In this document: positions 10,001-22,287 of the stretch, piece after piece
Layout: every line of letters starts with the position of its first letter
Numbering within the stretch: the stretch's first letter is position 1
Assembly (NCBI GenBank): GCA_025399215.1
Contig: MU621363.1
Coordinates: 1 to 22,592 of the forward strand
Source of the DNA: Globomyces pollinis-pini
Lineage: Eukaryota > Chytridiomycota > Chytridiomycetes > Rhizophydiales > Globomycetaceae
Length of the DNA: 22,592 nt
Direction of reading: 5' to 3'
Program-made: the position numbers and the translations under genes
The notes under the pieces: generated by a model
What the model saw: only the letters and a program-made list of their open reading frames with translations
The model's database searches: none
Told to the model about the DNA's origin: nothing

Positions 10001-13000
10001 CATTTCATTAAGCAAATCATTCTTCTTCATTTTTCGAGACTCAGTACATTTGTTTCGTAGTAGTCGCAAACCGTACTTCAGAAAATAAACAGCTTGGAAA
10101 ATCGGTTTGGTCAAATCTGTATAGAGTGGATAGTTGGTTTTCAGTCGACTAATAATAGAGTCCAAGATACCTTGAAACGATGCTTCCTTATTGAATGAAA
10201 CAGTTACCGAATCGAGATTTGGTGTCAATAGGGCATTACAAAGGGATTCCAGATTTGCTGGGTTCAAAATATTGGTTTTAAGATTCTTCAATTCAGAAAA
10301 TAGTTCATGTATTTGAGAAACTGCTGGTCGAAGTGGTATGTTGATCAATAGCGCTTCTTTCTCTGAATTAAGGTCATTCCACAGCTTATGTAACTCGTCC
10401 AGATTTGGTATTTGTCCAGTATTTAAATAGTGTTGTTCACAGTCAATTAAAATTTCTGCTTCTAAAGAATTTAACTTTTTGTTCAGGAACAATATTTTGG
10501 CTCGCCGAATTTCCACTGGATCTGTTGGGAAGTCAGGGATATAACTATTCAGAACTGCTAGCGCAAGACAGACCCATGAATATCCACGCAAAGCATGATG
10601 ATCGTGTAGGGGATCATTGATCAACACAGGTAAATTTTTAATTACAATTTCTACCTTGGATTTGGTGTACGATGATAGTAAGTCATCTGGACTCTCCAAA
10701 ATCATATTAGAAAGCAATTGAAAATCCAAATCAAAAGGCTTGATTGAGGAAGAAATACTGCTTAATTGATCATCAACTATTCTGATTGTTTCAGTGTCAA
10801 GAAAGCTTGCGTGTCCTACAATAAACCGCCTTAGCGATTCGATGAGCAAAATGTTATCCATGTTCAATACACTGTCTTGTGTAAATTCCATCTCCGAAAG
10901 GCTACCTTGAAGAGAGGCAAGCTGTTCCTGTTTGCTGTCTATGGCATAAACTGGAACCAGATCCATATCTCTTATCATAGATAATAAGACGCCGCTTTGA
11001 CCAGATATAATCGGTAAACTGTCTTTGGTTTCCAACTTTAATTTCTCTAAATCGATAGAGATTTCTTGATAAACTAGTGGAGAAATCTCTCCATTAATTA
11101 AGCTTGACAAACTCTCATTATAAAGATGAGTATTCCAAAAAGTTAGTCCATTATTCCAGAGTGATTGATGCCACTGAAGCACAAAATCTGAATATATGCT
11201 TGTCAAAAAATCTTGCGCATTGATTTCTACATATTAATGGCTGTTATAACAATTACCATTCACTCGTAGAATTTGCTGAGAATCACAAAACCAACTAAGT
11301 CTTTGGATCGGTTCGAAATGCAACGGAGGAAAAGATGAATCAGCAATTGCTCCAGACAAAAGATATTGAGACTTATCGAACAGTTTTGTATAATCGGTCT
11401 AAAATAAATTAGAAATCTGCTTACATTTTTTGAAGAATAAAGATGTATCATTAAGGTCAAAATCTCCAATTCTTTGTATATAACTTGAACATCACATATA
11501 GGCCAATTCAAGAATTTTGTACACATCTGTTGACCCTGATTAACCAAATCAAGGCTAGGTATAACATCGATGGCGGTATCTCCCTCTGTAGTCAATTTCT
11601 ACGGTTACTTTGGGTGGTGAGTAATTACCTCTGGAATGGTTTTCATTACTTGATAGAGTTCTTCATCCATAATAATTTGATCATTTAAAAAGAAGAGAGT
11701 GGCTTTAGCCTCAACTATCATTCGCTTAACTTCAACATGCCGTGTCCAATTAGAGGTTTTAACAAACCATTCTGGGGTTAGGCATATATATTACCTTGCG
11801 GATTCATGTTCCAAATGTTCATGCTGGAATTCAAGTTTTCTAATGCCATCCCAATGTCCCATAACGGTTTCTTGACTAATTCTTTTGAGCCGTTGTAATT
11901 CCATAGAACACTACATGCTTCAAATTTTGGTAAAGACAAGGACTGGGAAATTCTTTCCAGCAATTCTTTTAATTGCTCATAGCTTGGCAGTTTGAGGTAA
12001 GATTCAATATGGTTTTCCTTCAGAAAGTCATTCAATCCTTGAAGAATAACAAAGATTTGATCAAATTCATAGTTTTTCGATTGCAGGGTGTCCCATAAAT
12101 TGCTACGATGGTTCAAAATAGTCTTCGAAAACAAAATATCAATATCATCTGAGAGACACACTTCATCAATTGTTTCCAGTAAGGGATACAAATATTGAAT
12201 GGATGGGTGATGTAGTGAACCTGCGCGTATCACTCTCGAATGAGCTAAATACGATAGTTGGGAAATATTTAAATTCTGGATACTACATTTAGCTGCTTCA
12301 GCATATGTAAATTCTTCTACTGTTCTAGTATGTCTGACTGATCGTTCTATCAAAAGCTTCTCCAGTAAATATGTATATTGTGACCATTGAGCTACTCCAG
12401 ATTTATATATGTTAACGGTTCTAATATCCAGCGGCTAGAATTAAATAAAAAAACATCATACAAGGTCGTTCGAATAATCGAATAAGCCAAATTCAACTAG
12501 CAAGCTTTCCCTGATACGTTCTATATCTGCCAATAGCTCAGGGCGATCTGAATGAAATACTTTTATGTACTCTAATGCATTGTCATTTCCAAACTTGGCC
12601 ACTTGGAAGTCTAAACAAGCCATTCGCAAATGTTTATCACTTCCACTAGTAAGATTTATATACAAATTGACCGCAGCTTTCAACAAAACGTGGGCTGGAG
12701 GAACGATTGGGAAGCTATTCATTCCAATCCAGTCTTTCGATTCCTCAAATACGCGAGTGATAATCGAAACATCTACAATACCATGTGATAATTGGGAGTT
12801 ATGTGATACCAATGAACCAGATGCATAATCTCGCCACTGAATGTCTTCAAACGTGGTGTTGGAAACACTTGAAATATCCAATTCTTCCAGACTTTTTGCG
12901 TAATGATCACCCCTTCTTAGATGTTCCAAAAATAGTTTTATCTTCAATGGGGGGATTTCCCCACAATTTTTCAATCTTTTGTCCAGCATGTTGGCAAAAA

Positions 13001-16000
13001 AGGATCCAGGCAATCCAATTTCATCAAACGCTTTTGATGAAGTTAATAACTTTGCGTTTTGATCTGCATCTAAATCACAAATATAAAGTTCAATTGATCT
13101 ATTTCGCATAGCACGAGATATTTCTCCTTGTCTGGGATCCATCGCCATAAACATTCTGAAATTTTCATGTGGTTTAACGATTTTAACCTCTCCATCGACC
13201 AATCCTCGTTCATTAATAGCCAGTAAACCTCCCACTTCAAGCAGAGAATTGAGTCTATCCAAAACACTAGATGAGCACATATTTACATTATCAATCAATA
13301 TCCAACTTCCTTCTTCCATTGCATTAATTAAAGTGCTATCCATCCATTCAAATTGACCTTTCACGCCCGAATTGATTAGTTTTATCAATCCACTTATTCG
13401 TTTTTCTATAATAGATAAATCTTCTGGCTTTGCATAACATTGTTTCAACGAATCTAAAAGGGACATACACCGATTAATACACTCACTTTGATTAGTAGTT
13501 CCCAATATAGCATTCCATACTCTATGTAGTTCCATGATTGACTTTGAAGATTTTTGGGTAAGTAATAAGTCTTTTTGCACAAACTCCACTATATTTCCAA
13601 GATAATCAAGGATCTCTTGTAAATTCCGAACTAAATCCACTTGTTCAAATCCACCCAGAAGCTCAAGTGCATCAACTCCTGGATTAAGCGAAAATTCTTC
13701 AAGTTTTTCACCACATATGTTAGCCAAGAGCCTAACTGCACTACTCTTTCCAGATCCAGGTGGTCCCACTAACAAGGCAGTTGTTTTTGAGTGGACACAT
13801 TTGAGTAATGATTCGAACACAGTAAGTGATGATGGTAAAAGCTGTAAATGATCTGCAGGGACACCATGCATATGTTTCCCCCGATTGCTCTTCCGACTGT
13901 GAAATTGACTGCCAATCTTTATAAAGTTGGGGGAAATTCGATAGGCAGGGGTCATCATACATTGTTCTGGGACATGTCCAAACACTTCTTGGTATATTTT
14001 TCGCACCGCTTCTCGATCTGGTTGACTTCGCATTCTTTGCACATACAATAAGTTTAAATACTCCCCAGGGTCCGTTCCTGATGGTGAGTGTATCAATAAT
14101 TCAATCCAGCGTAAGATATCTCGTAAATTAAACTCCCAAGGCGATCCGAGCCATCCAAACGTATGTAAATCCATGGTATTCAGTTTGATTTGCTCATTAA
14201 AGGTTATCATTCTATTGACCAGCTCATTGCTTAAATTTGGGTACAGTTGCTGACATATCAAACGAATATCATCAATTTGCAGCTCTTGCACATACACTAG
14301 GGAAAATCGATTAATAAAGGATTTTGGTAAGCCCTTTCGACCTCCGCCTTGTGATTGGGGATTCTGCGCTGCAAAAACACGGAAATTAGGATGACAAGAA
14401 AAATGACGATCTAATTCTGGGATATAAACTGTGGCTCTATGATCCAAACAAGCATTTAAACCTATAAAATTAGCAAAGAGAAATAATTACCTTCTAGCAC
14501 TTGTTGCGAAGCTAAATTCAATTCATCTAACAGTACCCATTCTCCGGTTTGCATTGCTTTCAAAAATGGTCCATCTCTCCAAGCAAACTCACCACCACGC
14601 CCACCTTCCACGGGTAGATCAGATCCAAATAAATCCATCAAATCCGTTTGTTCTGAAAGATTGATTCTACATAGTGGATGGCCAGAGAGCTCTGCCAAAG
14701 TTGTAACCAAAGATGTCTTTCCAGCCCCTGGAGAACCTTCAAGTAAAATAGGTTTAGATAACTGTAATGCTCGTAACACTCGAAGACAATTTTGCATGGT
14801 AGTTGGTGCATTTAAACTAAATTTAACTTCTTTTCTTTGCACTTCTCCAAATGATACCATGAAGGGGTGGGAACCAAAACCAGAATCAGTAGCCACGAAG
14901 TTGACATTTTCTAAATCAGCACCATCATAACCTGCCAACGCTTTTAGTTTACAATATGCATCTAGTACAAGTGTTTTGGATTTGACTACAATACCAAACA
15001 AAGGATTAATACCAATCCCATCAACCAAAACCATGCATCCTCCATGATAATATGATTTTTTTACGCCAATATTGTGGGATAATGATAAAATGAAGCTAGC
15101 CCATGCCAGCACATCTCGAAGGGAGATTATTGATTTTACTGGCTTGTGCAAAGTCTCGGCCAACCATTCTAGAAATTGTAGAATCTTAGTGGCCCATTCC
15201 TTTGGACACTGGATCCCCTCTAATCGATCAGTAATAATGAGATGGAGGTCTTCGCGATTAGATACTTGTGGTACCCACAATTCAGTAAATCGATTCCTCA
15301 AAGCCGGTGACAACTCCTTTTTACCATAATCACCACCTGGATTCATGGTTGCAAAGAAATGGAACTTTTCATTCGCTTTAATTTCATCAACGTTCAACCC
15401 ACTTTTCTCGACTAATGTCAATGACCGTCCAGGTTCCAAAACAGAATTCAAACGTTCCAATACAGAATCATCAGCCAGAGAAATTTCATCCAACAAAAAC
15501 ATATCACCTTTTTTCATGGCTTGAATCAACGGACCATCACACCATTCAAATAAGGACTTTGCTTTTACCAATGTTTTGAACAATTCTTCAAATTCCTTTT
15601 GAAACTCACCTGCGTGTGAATCTTTCAGTTTAAAGTAGAGTGTTTCCAAATTGGTTAGTGAAGACGCTTCAATATCAATATCGGATAAATCATTGACTTT
15701 AATAAGGAGTTCATTAAACAATTTCCGTAGCTGTACTTCGTGTACATCACGACCTCTAGCAGGGCGTTGACTTCCTAAGAAATCGGCGGTTTCTGAGTTT
15801 TGGTGAGCATTTACAATATGTAATTCTTGATCAAATAGTGCTGAAAGCACTTGGCATACAGTAGTCTTTCCACAACCTGTTTCTCCAATTAATAGAACGG
15901 GTTCCTGGTGAATCGTAGCATTGTAGATCAGCACAAATAATTTCTGCATAGCTTGCGTCCAAACAACTTTAGGCATTGGCTTTCCAGTATAAACATCTTT

Positions 16001-19000
16001 TAAGTTTTGTTGAATCAAGTCGAATTGATTAGTATAATAATCACTCATGTTCAATTTGACCTTCAATTCTTTTTCAATGATTCTTTGAATAACTTCCCGA
16101 TCTGCTGGGTTTCGTACACGCTCAGCAATCAGCATATAGCCATCTTGCGCCAAATTTTCATATCCATTCGCACGTCGTAAAGCCCATCGGAAAAGGTCAC
16201 GTAAAGTGATGAATGATTGTCTGCCATCAAAAATTCGTGAAGCATCACGAGATTTACAAAGCTGTCGATACACAGCGACACATTTCTTCGCATAAGAGGG
16301 AGGTATAAGGCATCTCTTTTCAATAATCGTTTCTAATTCACATTCCGGAATATCAGAGAAATGCAATTCCAAAAATCTGTTTCTAAATGCACGGGACAAT
16401 TGCTTTCTTCCACCTAAAACTATCAGGTTAGATATTCATACCATATTGACCAGCTGGATTCTGTGTAGCAAACAACATGAAATGTGGATGAGGCTTAATT
16501 ACTTCTTGCTTCTCGGGTAAAAACAATTCCCTATTATCATCTAGAAGACGATTTAAAGCTTCTAATACATCACTTGGTGCTAAGTTTAATTCATCTAATA
16601 CGATCCAATATCCTTTTCTTAGCGCCTCTACCAAGACTCCCTAAAACGTTAATTCAAAGCAAAATTACCTCTTGGAATACTAACACACCTTGATCATTAC
16701 TCATATAACTCCCAAGATACTCTTGCAAGTCTGTGTGTTCATGATTATTGATACGTATAAATCGATGGCCAGTTCTCTTGGCTAAATATTCAATCATACT
16801 AGTTTTTCCAGCAGAAGTAGGTCCCTGAATTAAAACTGGATATTTTCTGGAAAGACAACCTCGGGCCAAGTTACAAAGGTTGGCCTTCACTGATGGCGTT
16901 AAAACAAATAGAGAATCTATATCCTCTGGAATTTCATATTGGCCTTTTTCCAACCAAAAACATTCTACTAGTGAATATGGTGAAGTTGTATCGGAGTCTG
17001 TGTGGTTAGGTGATGGATTTGGTGGAATCTGTTTAATAAATGAAGTAGGATTAGAAACGCCATTGAGTATGTTCTCGCTCAGTAGAACAAGCATTTGATC
17101 AAAACTTTTTGCACCAAGCCCGGTCATAAAAGTCATATAACATCCTTCATATAATGAACGTCTTACACCATAGACACTAGCTGCAAAAGAAGCACAAGAG
17201 AGTGCCCTGGTTAAAGTTCTCATACTAACATGAACTCTTTGGTCCGCACCATCAAATAATAATCCATTTACTGACAATTCCTTTGCCCCCTTGTAGAATT
17301 TCGCAATATCATGGCACAATTGCTCTCCAATAGAACCGGGTGGTAAATGACCAAACAAGTAAGTTTTAATAATTAATAGCAAATCAGATAGATTTGAATC
17401 TGGAGAATCCACCCAAAATTCAGTAAATCTAGATCGAAGTCCATTTGGTAAGTTTCGCTTTCCGGCATCAGTGGCTGGATTCATACAAGCAAACAATCTG
17501 AAGTTGGGATGGCGTGCAATCGGTGTTGTGTCCCCGCGTTCCAACAACATAACTGACCCTACGTCACTTTGTAAAAGTCCTGATAAGCATTCTAAGGTCT
17601 CGGCAGTAGCTAAATTAATTTCATCGAGTAAGATCCAATATCCTTCACGAATGGCTTTTACTAAACTTCCTTCAACAAAGAAGAATAAGAAGTTGCTCTT
17701 TATCTGATTCATTTGTGCATGGAATTGATTAACCATATTCGAGAAATTTTCCCATTCGATAAATAATGATGAATCCAAGATTTTTCGTACCTTCTTCTTT
17801 TTTTCATTACTATCACCAATTTGTTGTGTTGCCTTTTGTTGTTTTGCAACCTTTTCTGCCATTTTAATTGCATTTCTAAACCCAACTATTAATGCATCCC
17901 ATTTCTTTCTAATAAATGTACTCTTAATAGAATCTAAAAATGGTCCATTTTGTTTCACTGAGAAAGTAGACGAAAACAGAGCATCAAATTTTTCTTTCAA
18001 AGGAGTTGCTAACATTAATGCGTCCACTGGTTTGAATCCACCCAATAAATCAGTACTATCGGACTGCTGACTCATGTTTATAACGATGAGCCGGTGTCCA
18101 AGCTGAGCTGACAATCGTTGAACGACTGTGGTTTTTCCAGTTCCAGTTTCACCCACTAGCAATACCGGTTCGTTTAACGCACAGCAAACTGCCAATCTCT
18201 CCAAAAGACGAATAGAAGGTGTAGTAGTTGCGAACTTGGATTCATCTTTGGGAACGGTAGCAGTGTTCTTCTTAATTGAAACTCTACCAAACTGTACCGA
18301 ATCTGAATCTACATTAACAACTGGGATATGGTGATCAAGATAATATTGAATTCGATGTTCAGATAATTCCAATACGTTTCCAAGTTCAAGTGTGAAACTG
18401 TGTAAAATTTTTTGATTTGGAATCATTGCTGAAAAACAGTCGAATCCTTCCCGGAAAAGAATTTCTCTAACTTGCATTTCATCTAAAGAATTGGTATTTG
18501 AAAAATCATGATGTGGATTCAGTCGATCAACTCGAGTACACCACTTAATTAAATCTCTAATCGATATATTTCGTCCAAGAGCGTTTTCTTGTGCTAATAC
18601 ACAGAGCCTTTCATACACGCTATGAATAAGAGGTAAAATAGGTCGCAGATTCGGAAATCGACTGTGTAATATTTGATCAATTTCATCACCAGTGAAAACT
18701 GGAACATATATCTTGGCCCATAAATTTTCTCCCACACTACGAGGGAAATCGGTATGATTTGAGACATGAGGTTTAAGTGCCCTTCTTGTTGCAAATATTC
18801 GAAATCCATCTTTTGCTCTGTGACGTTCTCCACGACTTGGAATATGCAACCAACGCGTTTCTAACAACGGCAATAATATGGCAATAACATCAACTGGTGC
18901 AAGATCTATATCCTCAATCAATATCCAACGGCCTTCTCGCACAGCAGTGGTGAGGACCCCCTGTTGCCATTTAAACGTTCCCGGTGTAGCACCAGTCATG

Positions 19001-20211
19001 TAGGTGCCAAGCAAAAGTTTGCTATCTGTTTGGTCTCCTAAATGAATCTTTAACAATTCTAATGTTTAGATAAACTAAAACTATACCCCTTGAGCCAACC
19101 ATTTTTCCAGCCGCTTCCACAATTGCTGTCTTTCCCACTCCAGCAAACCCTTCTAGTAATATAGGGAGTTCACAAGACATTGCAATAGCCATTTCATGAA
19201 GTACTTTCGAGCACTTTGGTGTGACTACAAAGTCGCTTTCATTAGCATCCCCTTTCTTGGTTGCATCTTGTCGATACAGAGATTCATGGGGCAAGACCAC
19301 ACCACAAACATCAACAGTATAAGGAGATAAATTTGAAGAATCAAGAACAGTATCTTCAATTGCCAGCTGAGAGAAGTCTCCTACATCTAGTTTAGTTGAA
19401 TATTCTTCATTCTTTTGAAACAACATTAACTTGTCTTGATGAGTTTGGTCCCTATCTTGTAGAATACTAATAGTTAGGAGTAAGCGAAATTACTGAACCA
19501 AAACGTTTTGCTGTTCTAGTTTTGGGATACATTTATTAATAAGTTCAGTAGATTGCTTATCTGACATTCCCAATAACAATGCTAACGCAGATGCTGCGTA
19601 CCATCTAGAAACATAATCAGGATACTCCAGCATTTCATATAATTTAGTGGTATTCCAACAACTGTTGAAATCTTGAACTGAGAAAGATACTAATCGATAG
19701 ATACTTTGCATCATATTTCTATATCTGAGTTTCGAAAATTCCTATTCATTAATCTATAATGATAATACTGTTGTATTCAAGACATCAATTGTATCGAGTA
19801 AAGTGAAATGACTTGACATAGCTGACAAGCAAAATCTACAATTTAGTTAATAAATCCATACGTTTTTAAATAAGGTAATAAAGGTACTAAACGAGCATAT
19901 GTCATTAACATTTGGAAGGGTAAATCTGAATCTGAATTCTTAATCAATTCACCATCTTGCATATGTTTGGGACTACCAGATGATAAATGATTGGTATGAT
20001 GTTTGTTGCAAGGAACATAATTAAATGATGTCGAATTCCAACGAGCACATAAATCTGGAATGATTGGCAACGTATTTTGAACTATATCTCTGAAAATGCA
20101 AGGCCTTAATAGTAAACTCGCAAGAACGTTCAAATCATCCAATCGTGACTTTTCTGTTGCTGATAAACATTCCAATTGTGAAATTGATTTTATATTCACT
20201 TTGAATGTCAT
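4044..20211 (-). CDS. MDN1: Midasin, dynein-like AAA+ ATPase of pre-60S ribosome assembly (15 exons, 5259 aa)
   Basis: Midasin (Rea1) remodels nuclear pre-60S particles, pulling off Ytm1- and Rsa4-type factors through its MIDAS domain. Exons: 20211-19862, 19835-19769, 19741-19494, 19466-19087, 19058-16669, 16640-16442, 16413-14491, 14461-12462, 12434-11795, 11771-11629, 11598-11425, 11398-11257, 11226-8882, 8852-4105 and 4074-4044. The 14 introns are 23-30 nt and the sum is in frame. Six AAA modules show Walker A motifs: GFAGVGKT (328), GETGTGKT (651), GPTSAGKT (1094), GETGCGKT (1388), GSPGAGKT (1771) and GPPGSGKS (2085). Walker B-type LLDEINLA/VLDELNLA follow. A long linker precedes an Asp/Glu-rich region (about 4350-4940). 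The MIDAS domain has DDSLS at 5056-5060. The final exon supplies the conserved-looking LRQFFQF end; stopping at 4101 would lose it. Length is within the family range (yeast about 4900, human about 5600). The ATG at 20211 is preferred over one at 20250 that would encode a poly-Phe leader from a T-run. Confidence 0.96.
5000..6830 (-). other. Asp/Glu-rich flexible region of midasin (low-complexity coding)
   Basis: About 600 residues rich in Asp, Glu, Asn and Gln, encoded largely by GAT/GAA repeats. Most antisense and alternate-frame open frames here (plus strand His/Ser/Phe-rich, minus strand Met/Lys-rich) are by-products of this codon run. Midasins typically have such an acidic tether between the linker and the MIDAS domain. 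Confidence 0.9.
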
Positions 20212-20223
20212 CTGAAATAATTT

Positions 20224-20242
20224 AAAAAAAAAAAAAAAAAAA
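20224..20242. promoter_or_regulatory. Poly(dA:dT) tract, 19 A on the plus strand, just upstream of MDN1
   Basis: It lies in the 69-bp gap between the ELP3 stop and the MDN1 ATG, and reads as T19 on the coding strand. In fungi such tracts disfavour nucleosomes in promoters. It ends shortly before TTATTTCAG next to the ATG, so it could instead be the pyrimidine tract of a 5'-UTR intron with a donor near 20247. Confidence 0.5.
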
Positions 20243-20280
20243 TTAAACATCTTTTGATATAAAAAGGTTATAATGAAAAG

Positions 20281-22074
20281 CTAATTGAGCATTTTCGACA
20301 TGTATGGACCATCCAGCTCGTATCCCAGCTTTCGGTAATAATGTCGAGTACCAACTCCAGATATAACAGCCAACTTCAAACTTCCATGCTCCTCTCTTGC
20401 GATTCGCTCAGCCTCCTCCATTAATAACGTACCAAATCCTTGATGCTGAAACTTAGTTGGATCACGGTCATGAATAGCAACCACACTACCGTAAACATGT
20501 AATTCTCGAACAACAGAACACTGATACTGACTTAATTCTGGACGGGAGGTCGTTGGTGAGCACTTTCTTAATCTGAGAAGACCAATCAGAATGTCCTGCA
20601 AAGGATCTTCATACGACAAAAATGTTTCCCACCCACCGTTCGCAACATAATCTCTTCGAATTAACTCTGCTTCTTCTGGCTTGATTTTGTTGTGAATTTC
20701 TGTGATGCCAACTTCCCTGGTTCGTACATCTCGACAGGCAGTACCTAAATCCTTCATACGCTGGAGTGCCAATTCTCTCAGGTTACCATATTCTACCCCT
20801 GATGTAACTAACGGCATCGGAATATCTCTAATATGTCAATAATAACATGGCTAAAACCTTTGAACTCTGTAGACTCTTGTCCAAGGTGGTACCATAGCAA
20901 GAATTTTAGCAACTAAGTCTACTAGTGCCTGAGGAGAATAGTTCTTATAGCGTCCAGTTCTCCACAGTTCATATAGCCCTGTACCTCGTATGACCAGAGT
21001 AGGATATATTTTTAAACCATCTGATCTGAAGGCAGGATTTTCAAAATACTCTTTAAACTGCTCTAAATCTCGTTCCATCCCAACGTTAGGTAAGTCCGGC
21101 ATCATGTGAGCAACAACCTGATGTTAAAGAAAAAATCTACCTTATACCCAGCATCTTTAGACAATTGGAAACTCTCACAGACGGCCTTGACGGTATGACC
21201 ACGATTGGTGTCTCTGGCTACATCTTCGTAAACGCTTTGAACACCAATCTCCAATCGAGTACACCCATAACGTAACATTTGCCCCAAATGCGGTTTTAGA
21301 CAATAGTCAGGCCTGGTTTCGATTGTAATACCAATACATTTTGTTTGAGACTGTTCGGAAAACCGAACAGCCTCATCAACATCTGTAGAAGTATGGCCAG
21401 AAAGCGCATCATGTAAGTTCATTATGAACCAATTTCTATAGTCTTCACTAAAAAGTATTAGTTTTCCCGAAATGCTATACCTAAGAGACATAAAAGTTCC
21501 ACCCATAATAATATATTCAACCTTTTCTACCGAATGGCCTAAAGATTTGAGTTGGTCAACTCTTCCACGAGCTTGCTCGAATGGGTTGTATCTGGAGCGA
21601 ATCGCTCTCATTGAAGTCGGTTCATATCCAGTATAAGACTGAGTAGAGTATTCAAAATCCGAATCAGGTCCACCAGGACAATAAACACAGATATTTCCAG
21701 TCATTGCAATATGAGGACATCTGTGAGGTTTACACATCACAGCTACAACAGCAATCTATAATAAGAAGAGGATACAATTACTCCAGAAGCTGTTCTTATA
21801 GGTTTTGCTCTAATTTTTGGAAGTAACGCTGCTTTGTGTTGATCTGGAATAGCCTGTATAATATCAACCAACTTTGGTTGAGTCGGCATTTTATACTTCT
21901 TAGCAACTCTAGACTTTATTCCATTTAAATTCAAGTCTTTTTTGTCTTTGAGTCCCTGAATGAGTTCTGCTACAATCTAATTGTTTAACAAAGGCGATGA
22001 AATCATACTTCAGCACATGCCTTCACTAAGATGATTGACTGTGACGGGGTACTATTATGCTGTGTAGTTGACAT
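20281..22074 (-). CDS. ELP3: Elongator complex catalytic subunit, radical SAM / acetyltransferase
   Basis: Elp3 catalyses acetyl-CoA- and SAM-dependent formation of the cm5U-type modification at wobble uridine 34 of tRNAs, as part of Elongator, mainly in the cytoplasm. Exons 22074-22009, 21976-21782, 21755-21481, 21447-21141, 21117-20858 and 20827-20281 give 549 aa in frame, close to the usual ~550. Introns are 32, 26, 33, 23 and 30 nt. The radical SAM cluster cysteines are C100, C110 and C113, within [51 protein letters not shown] and [13 protein letters not shown] follow in family order. The C-terminal GNAT domain has the QxxGxG acetyl-CoA loop QHQGFG at 495-500 and ends [14 protein letters not shown]. 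The start is the first ATG, giving a short N-terminal tail ([11 protein letters not shown]) before the conserved helix. Confidence 0.96.
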
Positions 22075-22132
22075 TGATAATTTATGTGTCAACTGTTAAA
22101 GTAGATTTTTTTCCTTTTTGATGAGTGAGAAA

Positions 22133-22158
22133 AAAATTTGGAGAGTGAAATTGGAGAG
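22133..22158. repeat. Two tandem 13-bp units, right arm
   Basis: This is the counterpart of the three-unit array at 283-321, with one unit fewer and one base different near the A-run. It lies in the divergent promoter between ELP3 and the right synthetase gene. Confidence 0.8.
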
Positions 22159-22185
22159 TAACGTAATGAATTGAATGGAGTCCTA

Positions 22186-22197
22186 TTTGATATCAAA
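22186..22197. promoter_or_regulatory. 12-bp palindrome TTTGATATCAAA, right copy
   Basis: Partner of the site at 244-255, about 90 bp upstream of the preferred start of the right synthetase gene. The substitution at 22180 lies just outside it. Confidence 0.35.
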
Positions 22198-22287
22198 GGA
22201 TCTATTTGTAAATAAAGTTTTTGAAGCATTCAATAAAATGTTCCGCCTATGAATATCCTTGTTTTGTTACACCATCTATTCTTTACA

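Noticed and set aside
12565..13111. Plus-strand open frames antisense to midasin AAA6
   Set aside because: They mirror conserved coding sequence on the minus strand and have no domain or splice support.
20224..20242. The A19 tract as the tail of a retroposed copy
   Set aside because: No duplicated gene body or target-site duplication adjoins it, and ELP3 and MDN1 both keep their introns.
20212..20250. Upstream ATG at 20250 giving a poly-Phe leader on midasin
   Set aside because: The leader is a translated T-run. The ATG at 20211 directly precedes the plausible conserved N-terminus.
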